13,215 nt of DNA from the NCBI GenBank assembly GCA_047722305.1, contig JBDNYM010000054.1:1-13215 (forward strand), read 5' to 3'. Origin of the DNA: JAKVJE01 sp047722305 (GTDB taxonomy: Bacteria; Actinomycetota; Actinomycetes; Actinomycetales; Microbacteriaceae). Each line of letters opens with the position of its first letter. The stretch's first letter is position 1. Below the pieces are notes generated by a model. The model saw only the letters and a program-made list of their open reading frames with translations. It had not been told where the DNA came from and did not search any database. Of the stretch, positions 6,507 through 13,215 are shown piece by piece. The translations under genes were made by a program, and so were the position numbers.

Positions 6507-6834
6507 GGCAAAAAGTCTACCTCTCGCAAATAGCTTATTTTGAATCGATGAATCTATGCGTACACACAATCTTAAACACGCAAAGCCGAAACGGGTCATG
6601 CTCTTGTGAGAGAGTCCGCCAGGTACCGCTGCCGGTGGGAAAGAGACCGAAAGTGTCCCCGGAAGGGTCCCCGCAATTGCGTTCTAGGGGCTGCTAACGT
6701 GATCTGATATGTGGTGCTGCGATCGCTTCGGAGGGGACGGAACCTGCTACCAAAACTGCTGCCATCCGCGCCACCATGCGGATCTTCTGGGTAGGTTCGC
6801 GTGCCATGATCGGCGTGGTAGTGCGGATGTTGCG
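6507..6834. other. 328-base non-coding right end of the island
   Basis: Holds the cargo-gene promoter and then about 230 bases to the att copy with no convincing ORF. Near 6650-6680 there is a GTCCCC element repeated twice at short spacing (in AGTGTCCCCGGAAGGGTCCCC), which could be a remnant of recombinase or regulator binding sites near attP. Composition rises back to chromosomal GC after about 6600. Short frames here read into tRNA sequence and are spurious. Confidence 0.4.
6514..6543 (-). promoter_or_regulatory. Putative promoter of the island cargo gene
   Basis: On the minus strand TTCAAA (6543-6538), an 18-base spacer and TAGACT (6519-6514) form a fair -35/-10 pair. The -10 ends 7 bases before the ATG at 6506, so a leaderless transcript is expected. 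Motif-based only. Confidence 0.45.
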
Positions 6835-6871
6835 TGGAGCGGCCGACGGGAATCGAACCCGCGTAGCCAGT
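6832..6871. repeat. Right attachment-site copy (40-bp direct repeat, inside tRNA-Gly)
   Basis: Identical to 4201-4240. This copy makes up the 3' half of the intact tRNA-Gly gene, including the encoded CCA, so the gene stays functional after integration. Confidence 0.85.
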
Positions 6872-6908
6872 TTGGAAGACTGGGGCTCTACCATTGAGCT
6901 ACGGCCGC
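6835..6908 (-). tRNA. tRNA-Gly (anticodon UCC)
   Basis: 74 bases including an encoded CCA. Seven-base acceptor GCGGCCG/CGGCCGC, D arm GCTC/GAGC, anticodon stem CCAGT/ACTGG with loop CTTCCAA (anticodon TCC at its centre), T arm GCGGG-TTCGATT-CCCGT, discriminator T. All stems pair, with one wobble. It reads glycine GGA/GGG codons. The 3' half doubles as the attachment site of the island to its left. Confidence 0.97.
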
Positions 6909-6940
6909 GTCGTCCGGGCAACGGCGACGGACAGCGGCCG

Positions 6941-6946
6941 AGTCTA
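6941..6946 (-). promoter_or_regulatory. Putative -10 for tRNA-Gly (TAGACT)
   Basis: TAGACT on the minus strand lies 33 bases before the tRNA 5' end, with a weak -35-like GTGCAA (6969-6964) at a 17-base spacing. It is the same hexamer as before pepN, rpiB and the island cargo gene. Confidence 0.45.
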
Positions 6947-6969
6947 TCGGATTTGGGCTACACTTGCAC

Positions 6970-6999
6970 GGGCCGTGGCGGGGGTTCCCATCACGGCCC
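6970..6999. repeat. Inverted repeat between divergent tRNA genes
   Basis: GGGCCGTG (6970-6977) and CACGGCCC (6992-6999) are perfect 8-base arms around a 14-base loop, with no T-tract. It sits in the divergent promoter region of tRNA-Gly and tRNA-Pro and could be an operator or an incidental hairpin. Confidence 0.4.
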
Positions 7000-7013
7000 T
7001 CGCATGGTAGCCA
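6985..7013 (+). promoter_or_regulatory. Putative tRNA-Pro promoter
   Basis: TTCCCA (6985-6990), 17 bases, then TAGCCA (7008-7013) would start transcription just before the tRNA at 7025. A competing -10 is TACACT at 6959-6964. Weak motif evidence. Confidence 0.3.
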
Positions 7014-7024
7014 CAGCGGGTGTT

Positions 7025-7098
7025 CGGGATGTAGCTCAGCTTGGTAGAGCACTCGCTTTGGGAGCGAGGGGTCGCAGGTTCAAATCCTGTCATCCCGA
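7025..7098 (+). tRNA. tRNA-Pro (anticodon UGG)
   Basis: 74 bases; CCA is not encoded. Acceptor CGGGATG/CATCCCG, D arm GCTC/GAGC, anticodon stem CTCGC/GCGAG with loop TTTGGGA (anticodon TGG), five-base variable loop, T arm GCAGG-TTCAAAT-CCTGT, discriminator A. It is followed 140 bases later by tig on the same strand, with no clear terminator between them. Confidence 0.97.
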
Positions 7099-7238
7099 CG
7101 TATGCCAGCGCCACCGGCCGACCGAGGCCGCGGCGGCGGAGTACGAGCGGGAGCGGACGGACCACCGGGTGTCGTCTCGGGCCCAAGCGACGTGTGTCAC
7201 CGCGCACGGCGAACGGAAATACAGGAGAGACCACTCAA

Positions 7239-8582
7239 GTGAAAACCAGTGTTGAGAAGACCACCCCGACGCACGTGAAGGTCAGCATTGCGGTGCCGCC
7301 GGAGGAGTTCAAGCCGGCGCTCGATGCTGCCTACAAGCAGATCGGCGCCGAGGTGAGCATCCCCGGGTTCCGCAAGGGCCATGTGCCGAGCGCGGTGATC
7401 GATCAGCGCTTCGGCCGCGCCACGGTGGTGCAGCAGGCGGTCAACGATTCGCTCGACGGCTTCTACCGCGATGCCGTCCGCGAGAACAAGCTGAGCCCGC
7501 TCGGTCGCCCTGCGGCCGAGGTGCAGGAGCTCCCGGACCTGTCCACGCTGGCTGGCGACCTGCAGATCGAGGTCGAGGTCGATGTCCGCCCGGAGTTCGC
7601 GCTGCCCGACCTGGGCGACGTCGAGGTCACGGTCGACCCGGCGACGGTCACCGACGAGGATGTCGATGCCGAGCTGGAGCAGCTGCGCACGCGCTTCGGC
7701 ACGCTGACCCCGGTCGACCGCCCGGCCGCCAAGGGCGACTTCACCTCGATCGACCTGCGCGCCACCATCGGCGGCGAGGAGATCGACACGGCGAAGAACG
7801 TCTCCTACGAGGTGGGCTCCGGCACGATGCTGGAGGGCCTGGATGAGGCGCTCGACACGCTGACGGCCGGCGAGCAGACCACGTTCGTGTCCAAGCTGGT
7901 CGGCGGCGACCACGAGGGCGAGGACGCCCAGGTCGAGGTCACCCTCAACGCGGTCAAGCAGCGCGAGCTGCCCGAACTCGACGACGACTTCGCCCAGCTG
8001 GCCAGCGAGTTCGACACCGTCGACGAGCTGTGCGACAGCCTGCGCAAGGAGGTCGCGGACCGCAAGCGCCAGGCGCAGCTGGGGCAGGCGCGCGGCAAGC
8101 TGGTCGAGTCGCTGCTCGACCACATCGACATCCCGCTGCCCGAGAAGGTCGTCGACGACGAGATCGAGGCCCGCCTCGAGAACGAGGGCAAGCAGGGCGA
8201 CGAGAAGCTCGCCGCCGAGTACCGCCCCGATGCCGAGCGCGCACTGCGCACGCAGCTGCTGCTCGACGTGATCGCCGAGGATTCGGACGCGCAGGTCAGC
8301 CAGGACGACCTGAGCCGGTACGTGGTCTCCAGCGCCATGCGCTACGGGGTCGACCCCAACGAGTTCATCAAGATGCTCAGCGAGCAGAACCAGCTGCCGG
8401 CCCTGTTCGCCGAGGTCAGCCGCGACAAGGCCCTCACCGAGCTGCTGCGGCAGGTCTCGGTGAAGGACTCCGACGGCGCCGACGTCGATCTGACCGCCCT
8501 GCTCCCTTCCTCCGAGCAGCAGAGTGGGGAGGCGGCCAAGTCCGCCGCCACTCAGGCCGCGGCCGCCGGGGACGCCGACTGA
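7239..8582 (+). CDS. tig: Trigger factor (ribosome-bound chaperone, peptidyl-prolyl isomerase)
   Basis: Binds the ribosome exit tunnel and shields emerging chains; the middle domain isomerises Xaa-Pro bonds. 447 residues. Ribosome-binding N-domain with the signature GFRKG at residues 43-47, an FKBP-type domain at about 155-245 (GTMLEGLDEALDTLTAGE is its typical core), and a helical chaperone C-domain to about 415. An acidic then Ala-rich tail follows, typical of actinobacterial trigger factors. The start is GTG at 7239 in VKTSVEKTTPTHVK, matching the conserved N-terminus, with AGGAGA at 7223-7228. The frame is open upstream through the tRNA-Pro, but that part is spurious. It precedes clpP1 by 133 bases, the classical tig-clpP-clpX order. 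Codon use is that of a highly expressed gene. Confidence 0.97.
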   Translation: MKTSVEKTTPTHVKVSIAVPPEEFKPALDAAYKQIGAEVSIPGFRKGHVPSAVIDQRFGRATVVQQAVNDSLDGFYRDAVRENKLSPLGRPAAEVQELPDLSTLAGDLQIEVEVDVRPEFALPDLGDVEVTVDPATVTDEDVDAELEQLRTRFGTLTPVDRPAAKGDFTSIDLRATIGGEEIDTAKNVSYEVGSGTMLEGLDEALDTLTAGEQTTFVSKLVGGDHEGEDAQVEVTLNAVKQRELPELDDDFAQLASEFDTVDELCDSLRKEVADRKRQAQLGQARGKLVESLLDHIDIPLPEKVVDDEIEARLENEGKQGDEKLAAEYRPDAERALRTQLLLDVIAEDSDAQVSQDDLSRYVVSSAMRYGVDPNEFIKMLSEQNQLPALFAEVSRDKALTELLRQVSVKDSDGADVDLTALLPSSEQQSGEAAKSAATQAAAAGDAD

Positions 8583-8656
8583 GCATCCCCCGCATTCCGG
8601 ATTGCAGCGCCGCTGTGCCGAGGGCGAACACGCCCCGCCGGCGGCGCTGCGCCGTC

Positions 8657-8662
8657 TAGATT
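8657..8662 (+). promoter_or_regulatory. Putative -10 upstream of clpP1 (TAGATT)
   Basis: TAGATT lies 53 bases before the clpP1 ATG in the 133-base tig-clpP1 gap, suggesting clpP1P2 have their own promoter. Actinobacterial clpP1 promoters are often activated by ClgR; I did not find a convincing ClgR-type site, only GC-rich palindromic sequence just upstream. Confidence 0.35.
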
Positions 8663-8715
8663 CGATATCGCAGTCGGGTGCGAGAGCACCCCGAGTAAGC
8701 GAACGGAGACCCGCA

Positions 8716-9315
8716 ATGGCCGAACCCACCGGCAGCCCCTCGATTTTCGACCGCCTGATGAAAGAACGCATCATCTGGCTCGGCAGCGAGGTGCGTGACG
8801 ACAATGCGAACGAGATCTGCGCGAAGATCCTGCTGCTGTCCGCGGAGGACGCGGAGGCGGACATCTTCCTGTACATCAACTCGCCGGGCGGCTCGATCAC
8901 GGCGGGCATGGCCATCTACGACGCCATGCAGTTCGTGCCCAACGACATCGTGACGGTGGGCATCGGCTTGGCCGCCTCGATGGGGCAGTTCCTGCTCTCC
9001 AGCGGCACCAAGGGCAAGCGCTATGCCACGCCGAACACGCGCGTGCTGCTGCACCAGCCCTCGTCGGGCTTCGGCGGCACCGCCTCCGACATCAAGATCC
9101 AGGCCGAGCTGATCGGCGACATGAAGCAGCGGCTGTTCACGCTCATCGCCGAGCAGACGGGTAAGAGCATCGAGCAGGTCACCGCCGACGGCGACCGCGA
9201 CCACTGGTTCAGTGCCCAGGAGGCCCTGGAGTATGGGTTCGTCGACCACATCCAGGCGGCCGCGAAGGACGTCGCCGGCGGCGGCGGCACGGCGGCCCGC
9301 CAGCAGGCGAAGTAG
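8716..9315 (+). CDS. clpP1: ATP-dependent Clp protease proteolytic subunit 1
   Basis: Serine protease subunit of the barrel that degrades proteins unfolded by ClpX or ClpC. 199 residues. The catalytic triad is complete: Ser88 (in GLAASMGQF), His113 (VLLHQPS) and Asp162 (GDRDHWF). The family stretch YINSPGGSITAGMAIYD is at 53-69. A Gly/Ala-rich C-terminal tail follows VDHI. The start is ATG at 8716, with GGAG at 8705-8708 seven bases upstream; the open frame before it is unlike ClpP. The gene lies 17 bases before clpP2. In actinobacteria ClpP1 and ClpP2 form a mixed two-ring tetradecamer, and this pair is expected to do the same. Confidence 0.97.
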   Translation: MAEPTGSPSIFDRLMKERIIWLGSEVRDDNANEICAKILLLSAEDAEADIFLYINSPGGSITAGMAIYDAMQFVPNDIVTVGIGLAASMGQFLLSSGTKGKRYATPNTRVLLHQPSSGFGGTASDIKIQAELIGDMKQRLFTLIAEQTGKSIEQVTADGDRDHWFSAQEALEYGFVDHIQAAAKDVAGGGGTAARQQAK

Positions 9316-9332
9316 GCGAGAGGCACACGAGA

Positions 9333-10007
9333 ATGGAAGAGACGACCATGAACAATCCGATCGGTTTCCCGCGCGGGTACGCCTCCGCCGACGCCGAGGG
9401 GCGCTACGTGCTGCCGAGCTTCGAGGAGCGCACCGCCTACGGCTTCAAGCGGCAGGATCCTTACGCCAAGCTGTTCGAGGACCGCATCATCTTCCTCGGC
9501 GTGCAGGTCGACGACGCCTCCGCCGACGATGTGATGGCCCAGCTGCTGGTGCTGGAGAGCATGGACCCGGACCGCGACATCCAGATGTACATCAATTCGC
9601 CCGGCGGCTCGTTCACCGCGCTGACGGCCATCTACGACACCATGCAGTACGTCAAGCCCGATGTCCAGACCATCTGCCTCGGGCAGGCGGCGTCCGCCGC
9701 GGCGGTGCTGCTGGCGGCCGGCGCGCCCGGCAAGCGGCTGGCGCTGCCGAACGCCCGCGTGCTCATCCATCAGCCCGCCCTCGGCGGGCAGGGGCAGGGG
9801 CAGGCGTCCGACATCGAGATCCAGGCCGCCGAGATCATGCGCATGCGCGAGTGGCTGGAGCAGACGCTCGCCCTGCACTCGAATCGCACGGCCGAGCAGG
9901 TGCACGTCGATATCGACCGCGACAAGATCCTGACCGCCCGCCAGGCGCTCGAGTACGGGCTCATCGACCAGGTGCTCGAGTCGCGCAAGCTGCCGAAGCC
10001 GGAGTGA
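9333..10007 (+). CDS. clpP2: ATP-dependent Clp protease proteolytic subunit 2
   Basis: Partner ring of ClpP1. 224 residues from ATG 9333; a second in-frame ATG at 9348 is also possible (GGAAGAGA before it). Triad Ser121 (GQAASAAAVLL), His146 (VLIHQPALGG) and Asp197 (DIDRDKIL), numbered from 9333. Compared with ClpP1 it has a ~28-residue longer N-terminus, probably a propeptide removed on maturation, and a Gly/Gln-rich two-residue insertion after the His loop (GGQGQGQ). Its sequence differs enough from ClpP1 that this is not a recent duplication. The 17-base gap after clpP1 implies co-transcription. Confidence 0.97.
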   Translation: MEETTMNNPIGFPRGYASADAEGRYVLPSFEERTAYGFKRQDPYAKLFEDRIIFLGVQVDDASADDVMAQLLVLESMDPDRDIQMYINSPGGSFTALTAIYDTMQYVKPDVQTICLGQAASAAAVLLAAGAPGKRLALPNARVLIHQPALGGQGQGQASDIEIQAAEIMRMREWLEQTLALHSNRTAEQVHVDIDRDKILTARQALEYGLIDQVLESRKLPKPE

Positions 10008-10021
10008 GGCGACCCGCCGCC

Positions 10022-10044
10022 GCCCGCCCCGGCCGGCGGCGGGC
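10022..10044. repeat. GC-only hairpin between clpP2 and clpX
   Basis: GCCCGCC (10022-10028) pairs with GGCGGGC (10038-10044) around a GC-rich loop, inside the 80-base clpP2-clpX gap. There is no T-tract, so it might slow polymerase or stabilise the clpP1P2 message rather than end it. Confidence 0.4.
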
Positions 10045-10051
10045 GCGGCGG

Positions 10052-10057
10052 TAGCCT
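10052..10057 (+). promoter_or_regulatory. Possible -10 for clpX (TAGCCT)
   Basis: TAGCCT lies 30 bases before the clpX ATG, directly after the hairpin at 10022-10044. Together they suggest clpX may be transcribed partly on its own. No -35 is recognisable in the GC-only sequence upstream. Confidence 0.3.
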
Positions 10058-10087
10058 GAGTACCCAATTTCGAGAGGGGATGTCTCC

Positions 10088-11388
<1,301 letters not shown>

Positions 11389-11395
<7 letters not shown>

Positions 11396-11408
11396 TATCT
11401 CAGGCCTT
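11389..11408 (+). terminator. Stem-loop overlapping the clpX stop codon
   Basis: GGCCTGA, loop TATC and TCAGGCC form a perfect 7-bp stem whose left arm contains the clpX TGA (11393-11395). It is followed by TT and a pyrimidine run (TTCCTCC). Position and shape fit a terminator of the clp operon, but the T-tract is poor. Confidence 0.5.
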
Positions 11409-11432
11409 CCTCCAGGCGACCCGCCCACCCGC

Positions 11433-11438
11433 TAAGAT
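11433..11438 (+). promoter_or_regulatory. Putative -10 for the ABC binding-protein gene (TAAGAT)
   Basis: TAAGAT is a good -10, 46 bases before the ATG and downstream of the clpX stem-loop, implying separate transcription of the transporter gene. The sequence 17 bases upstream (TCCTCC) is not a good -35. Confidence 0.45.
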
Positions 11439-11484
11439 CTCCTTTCGGTACGGCAGCACGCTGGTGTCTGCCTGAAAGGAATCT

Positions 11485-13098
11485 ATGAAAAAGGCACGAA
11501 TCGGTCTCGTCGCCGCCATCGCCGTCGCCGGTGTGGCCGTGGCCCTGACCGGATGCGCGAACAGCGGCGCTGGATCGTCCAATGCGAAGACGCTGACGAT
11601 CGGCACCACCGACAAGATCACCACCATCGACCCCGCCGGCTCGTATGACAACGGGTCGTTCGCCGTGGAGACGCAGGTCTACCCGTTCCTGATGACCACG
11701 AAGGCCGGCAGCTCGAATGTGACCCCGGACATCGCCACCTCCGCGTCGTTCACCTCGCCCAGCGAGTACACGGTGAAGCTCAAGCCGGGGCTGAAGTTCG
11801 CCAACGGCAACAAGCTCACCGCGTCGGACGTGAAATTCAGCTTCGACCGTGTGGTGAAGATCAACGACGCGAACGGCCCCGCCTCCCTGCTGGCCAACCT
11901 CGACAAGGTGACCACCTCGGGCGACCAGACGGTCGTGTTCCACCTGAAGAGCCCCAACGATCAGACCTTCCCGCAGGTGCTGACCAGCCCGGCCGCCCCG
12001 ATCGTCGACGAGCAGTCGTTCTCCGCCGACAAGCTCACCCCCGACACCACCATCGTGAAGAAGAAGCCCTTCGCCGGGCAGTACCAGATCACGAGCTACA
12101 AGATCAACTCGCTGATCGCCTACAAGCCCTACGACGGCTACAAGGGCCTGCTCGGGAAGCCCGAAAACGACGGCGTGAACGTGAAGTACTACGCCGACTC
12201 GTCCAACCTGAAGCTCGACGTGCAGAAGGGCAACGTCGACGTCGCGTACCGCAGCCTGCTGCCGACCGACATCGCGTCGCTGAGCAAGGACAAGGACCTG
12301 CAGGTCGTGAAGGGGCCGGGCGGCGAGATCCGCTACATCGTGTTCAACTTCGACACCCAGCCGTTCGGCGCCAAGACGCCCGCGGCCGATCCGGCGAAGG
12401 CCCTGGCCGTGCGCCAGGCCGCCGCCGACCTCATCGATCGCTCGGCGCTGGCCCAGCAGGTCTACAAGGGCACCTACAGCCCGCTGTTCTCGGTCGTGCC
12501 CAACGGCCTGACCGGCGCCACCACCCCCCTGAAGTCGCTCTACGGCGACGGCAACGGCGGCCCGAGCCTCGACAAGGCCAAGGCGCGCCTCGCCGCGGCT
12601 GGCGTGACCACGCCGATCGAGCTGAAGCTCCAGTACAACAGCGACCACTACGGCGAGGCTTCGTCCGACGAGTACGCGCTGATCAAGTCGCAGCTGGAGA
12701 ACGGCGGTCTGTTCAAGGTCGATCTGCAGAGCACGGAGTACACCCAGTACGCCAAGGACCGCACCGCCGACGTCTACCCCGCCTACCAGCTGGGCTGGTT
12801 CCCGGACTTCTCCGACGCCGACAACTACCTGACGCCGTTCTTCACTGCGAACAACTTCCTGAAGAACCACGCCTCGGACCCCGTGCTGGAGCAGCTGATC
12901 CAGGCCGAGGCCACTGAGCCGAACGCCGCCAAGCGCACCGACCTGATCAAGCAGGCGCAAGAGCAGCAGGCCAAGCAGCTGTCCACGCTGCCGTACCTGC
13001 AGGGCTCCCAGGTGCTGGTGGGCGGCAAGGACGTGAAGTTCGCACCCAACACCTTGGACGCGTCCTTCAAGTTCCGCTACGGAATGGTTTCCAAGTAG
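11485..13098 (+). CDS. ABC transporter substrate-binding lipoprotein, family 5 (peptide/nickel type)
   Basis: Extracytoplasmic binding protein of an importer for oligopeptides or similar ligands. 537 residues. The signal peptide is basic (MKKAR) with a hydrophobic stretch ending in the lipobox LTGC, so Cys24 would be lipid-modified and the mature protein tethered to the outer face of the membrane. Family-5 features are the early DPAGSYDNGSF segment, LKPGLKFANGNKLTASDVKFSFDR (read as KFxxGxxLTAxDVxFSFxR), and, late in the protein, YQLGWFPDFSDADNYL with the conserved GW-PDF/D pattern. AAAGGA at 11475-11480 precedes ATG 11485. Permease and ATPase genes would be expected downstream, but the sequence stops in a G-run 26 bases after the stop codon, so substrate and operon partners cannot be judged. 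A DppA/OppA-type role is likely, but the ligand is unknown. Confidence 0.92.
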   Translation: MKKARIGLVAAIAVAGVAVALTGCANSGAGSSNAKTLTIGTTDKITTIDPAGSYDNGSFAVETQVYPFLMTTKAGSSNVTPDIATSASFTSPSEYTVKLKPGLKFANGNKLTASDVKFSFDRVVKINDANGPASLLANLDKVTTSGDQTVVFHLKSPNDQTFPQVLTSPAAPIVDEQSFSADKLTPDTTIVKKKPFAGQYQITSYKINSLIAYKPYDGYKGLLGKPENDGVNVKYYADSSNLKLDVQKGNVDVAYRSLLPTDIASLSKDKDLQVVKGPGGEIRYIVFNFDTQPFGAKTPAADPAKALAVRQAAADLIDRSALAQQVYKGTYSPLFSVVPNGLTGATTPLKSLYGDGNGGPSLDKAKARLAAAGVTTPIELKLQYNSDHYGEASSDEYALIKSQLENGGLFKVDLQSTEYTQYAKDRTADVYPAYQLGWFPDFSDADNYLTPFFTANNFLKNHASDPVLEQLIQAEATEPNAAKRTDLIKQAQEQQAKQLSTLPYLQGSQVLVGGKDVKFAPNTLDASFKFRYGMVSK

Positions 13099-13122
13099 CC
13101 TTCCGAAAGACGCAGTCCGGAG

Positions 13123-13215
<93 letters not shown>

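Larger units (their letters stand above)
4201..6871. mobile_element. Integrated element remnant at tRNA-Gly, bounded by a 40-bp direct repeat
   Basis: The same 40 bases occur at 4201-4240 and 6832-6871. The right copy forms the 3' half of an intact tRNA-Gly; the left copy is a stray 3' fragment. The identity extends a little further (TTGGAA) if one extra A at 4241 is allowed. This is the arrangement left when a phage or island recombines into the 3' end of a tRNA and restores the gene with its own copy. The enclosed DNA is lower in GC than both flanks, most strikingly from about 5880 to 6600. It carries broken phage tail genes and one intact minus-strand gene. No integrase, excisionase, repressor or transposase is visible, so it is probably immobile by itself. 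Direction: the tRNA 5' half, and so the original chromosome, is on the right. Confidence 0.85.

Noticed and set aside
4201..6871. Defence island, toxin-antitoxin pair or CRISPR in the inserted region
   Set aside because: No nuclease, helicase, toxin or repeat-spacer pattern is visible; only tail-gene remnants and one unknown membrane protein.
6694..6921. 75-codon minus-strand frame across tRNA-Gly
   Set aside because: Its SSMVEPQSSKLATRVRFPSAAP-like part is simply tRNA-Gly read as protein, and the remainder has no ribosome site.
7041..7238. N-terminal extension of the tig frame through tRNA-Pro
   Set aside because: The extension translates tRNA-Pro. Conserved trigger-factor sequence begins at the GTG at 7239, which has a good ribosome site.
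8583..8715. ClgR operator upstream of clpP1
   Set aside because: Expected from actinobacterial regulation, but no sequence here matches a CGC-N5-GCG-type site well enough to separate it from GC-rich background.
7197..8915. 572-codon minus-strand frame opposite tig
   Set aside because: Antisense shadow of tig with repetitive Leu/Val/Asp/Arg composition typical of reversed GC-rich codons.

Overview
The window is GC-rich bacterial DNA, most likely from an actinomycete. The evidence is the strong G/C third-position bias, the paired tig-clpP1-clpP2-clpX locus with two non-identical ClpP subunits, an RpiB with the actinobacterial Glu-type active site, and TANNNT -10 elements sitting close to start codons. 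A Propionibacteriales relative is my guess and is not demonstrated. The last ~90 bases are nearly pure G, so the window probably ends at a contig end with a sequencing or assembly artefact.

Left chromosomal block (1-4138): the 5' part of pepN (aminopeptidase N, minus, running off the left edge), a short divergent promoter region, rpiB (plus), then a Dps-family ferritin (minus) convergent with rpiB. A ~340-base spacer with several hairpins follows, and then a ferredoxin-reductase-type FAD/NAD oxidoreductase (minus).

Island (about 4201-6871): an exact 40-bp direct repeat bounds ~2.6 kb of DNA that is clearly lower in GC. The right copy is the 3' part of an intact tRNA-Gly(UCC) gene and the left copy is a displaced 3' fragment of it, the signature of integration into a tRNA gene. 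Inside are remnants of phage tail genes: the end of one ORF, a beta-helix tail-spike-like gene broken by frameshifts, and a possible start of a third gene. Facing them is one intact, AT-richer gene for a small membrane-anchored protein of unknown function. No integrase is visible, so the element looks like a decayed prophage or island that kept its ends and one cargo gene.

Right chromosomal block (6835-13098): divergent tRNA-Gly and tRNA-Pro(UGG), then trigger factor, ClpP1, ClpP2 and ClpX, all on plus. This is the standard actinobacterial protein-folding and degradation cluster: trigger factor meets nascent chains at the ribosome, and ClpX unfolds substrates and feeds them to the mixed ClpP1P2 barrel. 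A stem-loop overlaps the clpX stop codon. A family-5 (peptide/nickel type) ABC-transporter lipoprotein gene with its own -10-like element follows; its permease and ATPase partners are not in the window.

I see no CRISPR array, insertion sequence, toxin-antitoxin pair or recognisable defence system. The most unusual content is the tRNA-Gly island and its single cargo gene.
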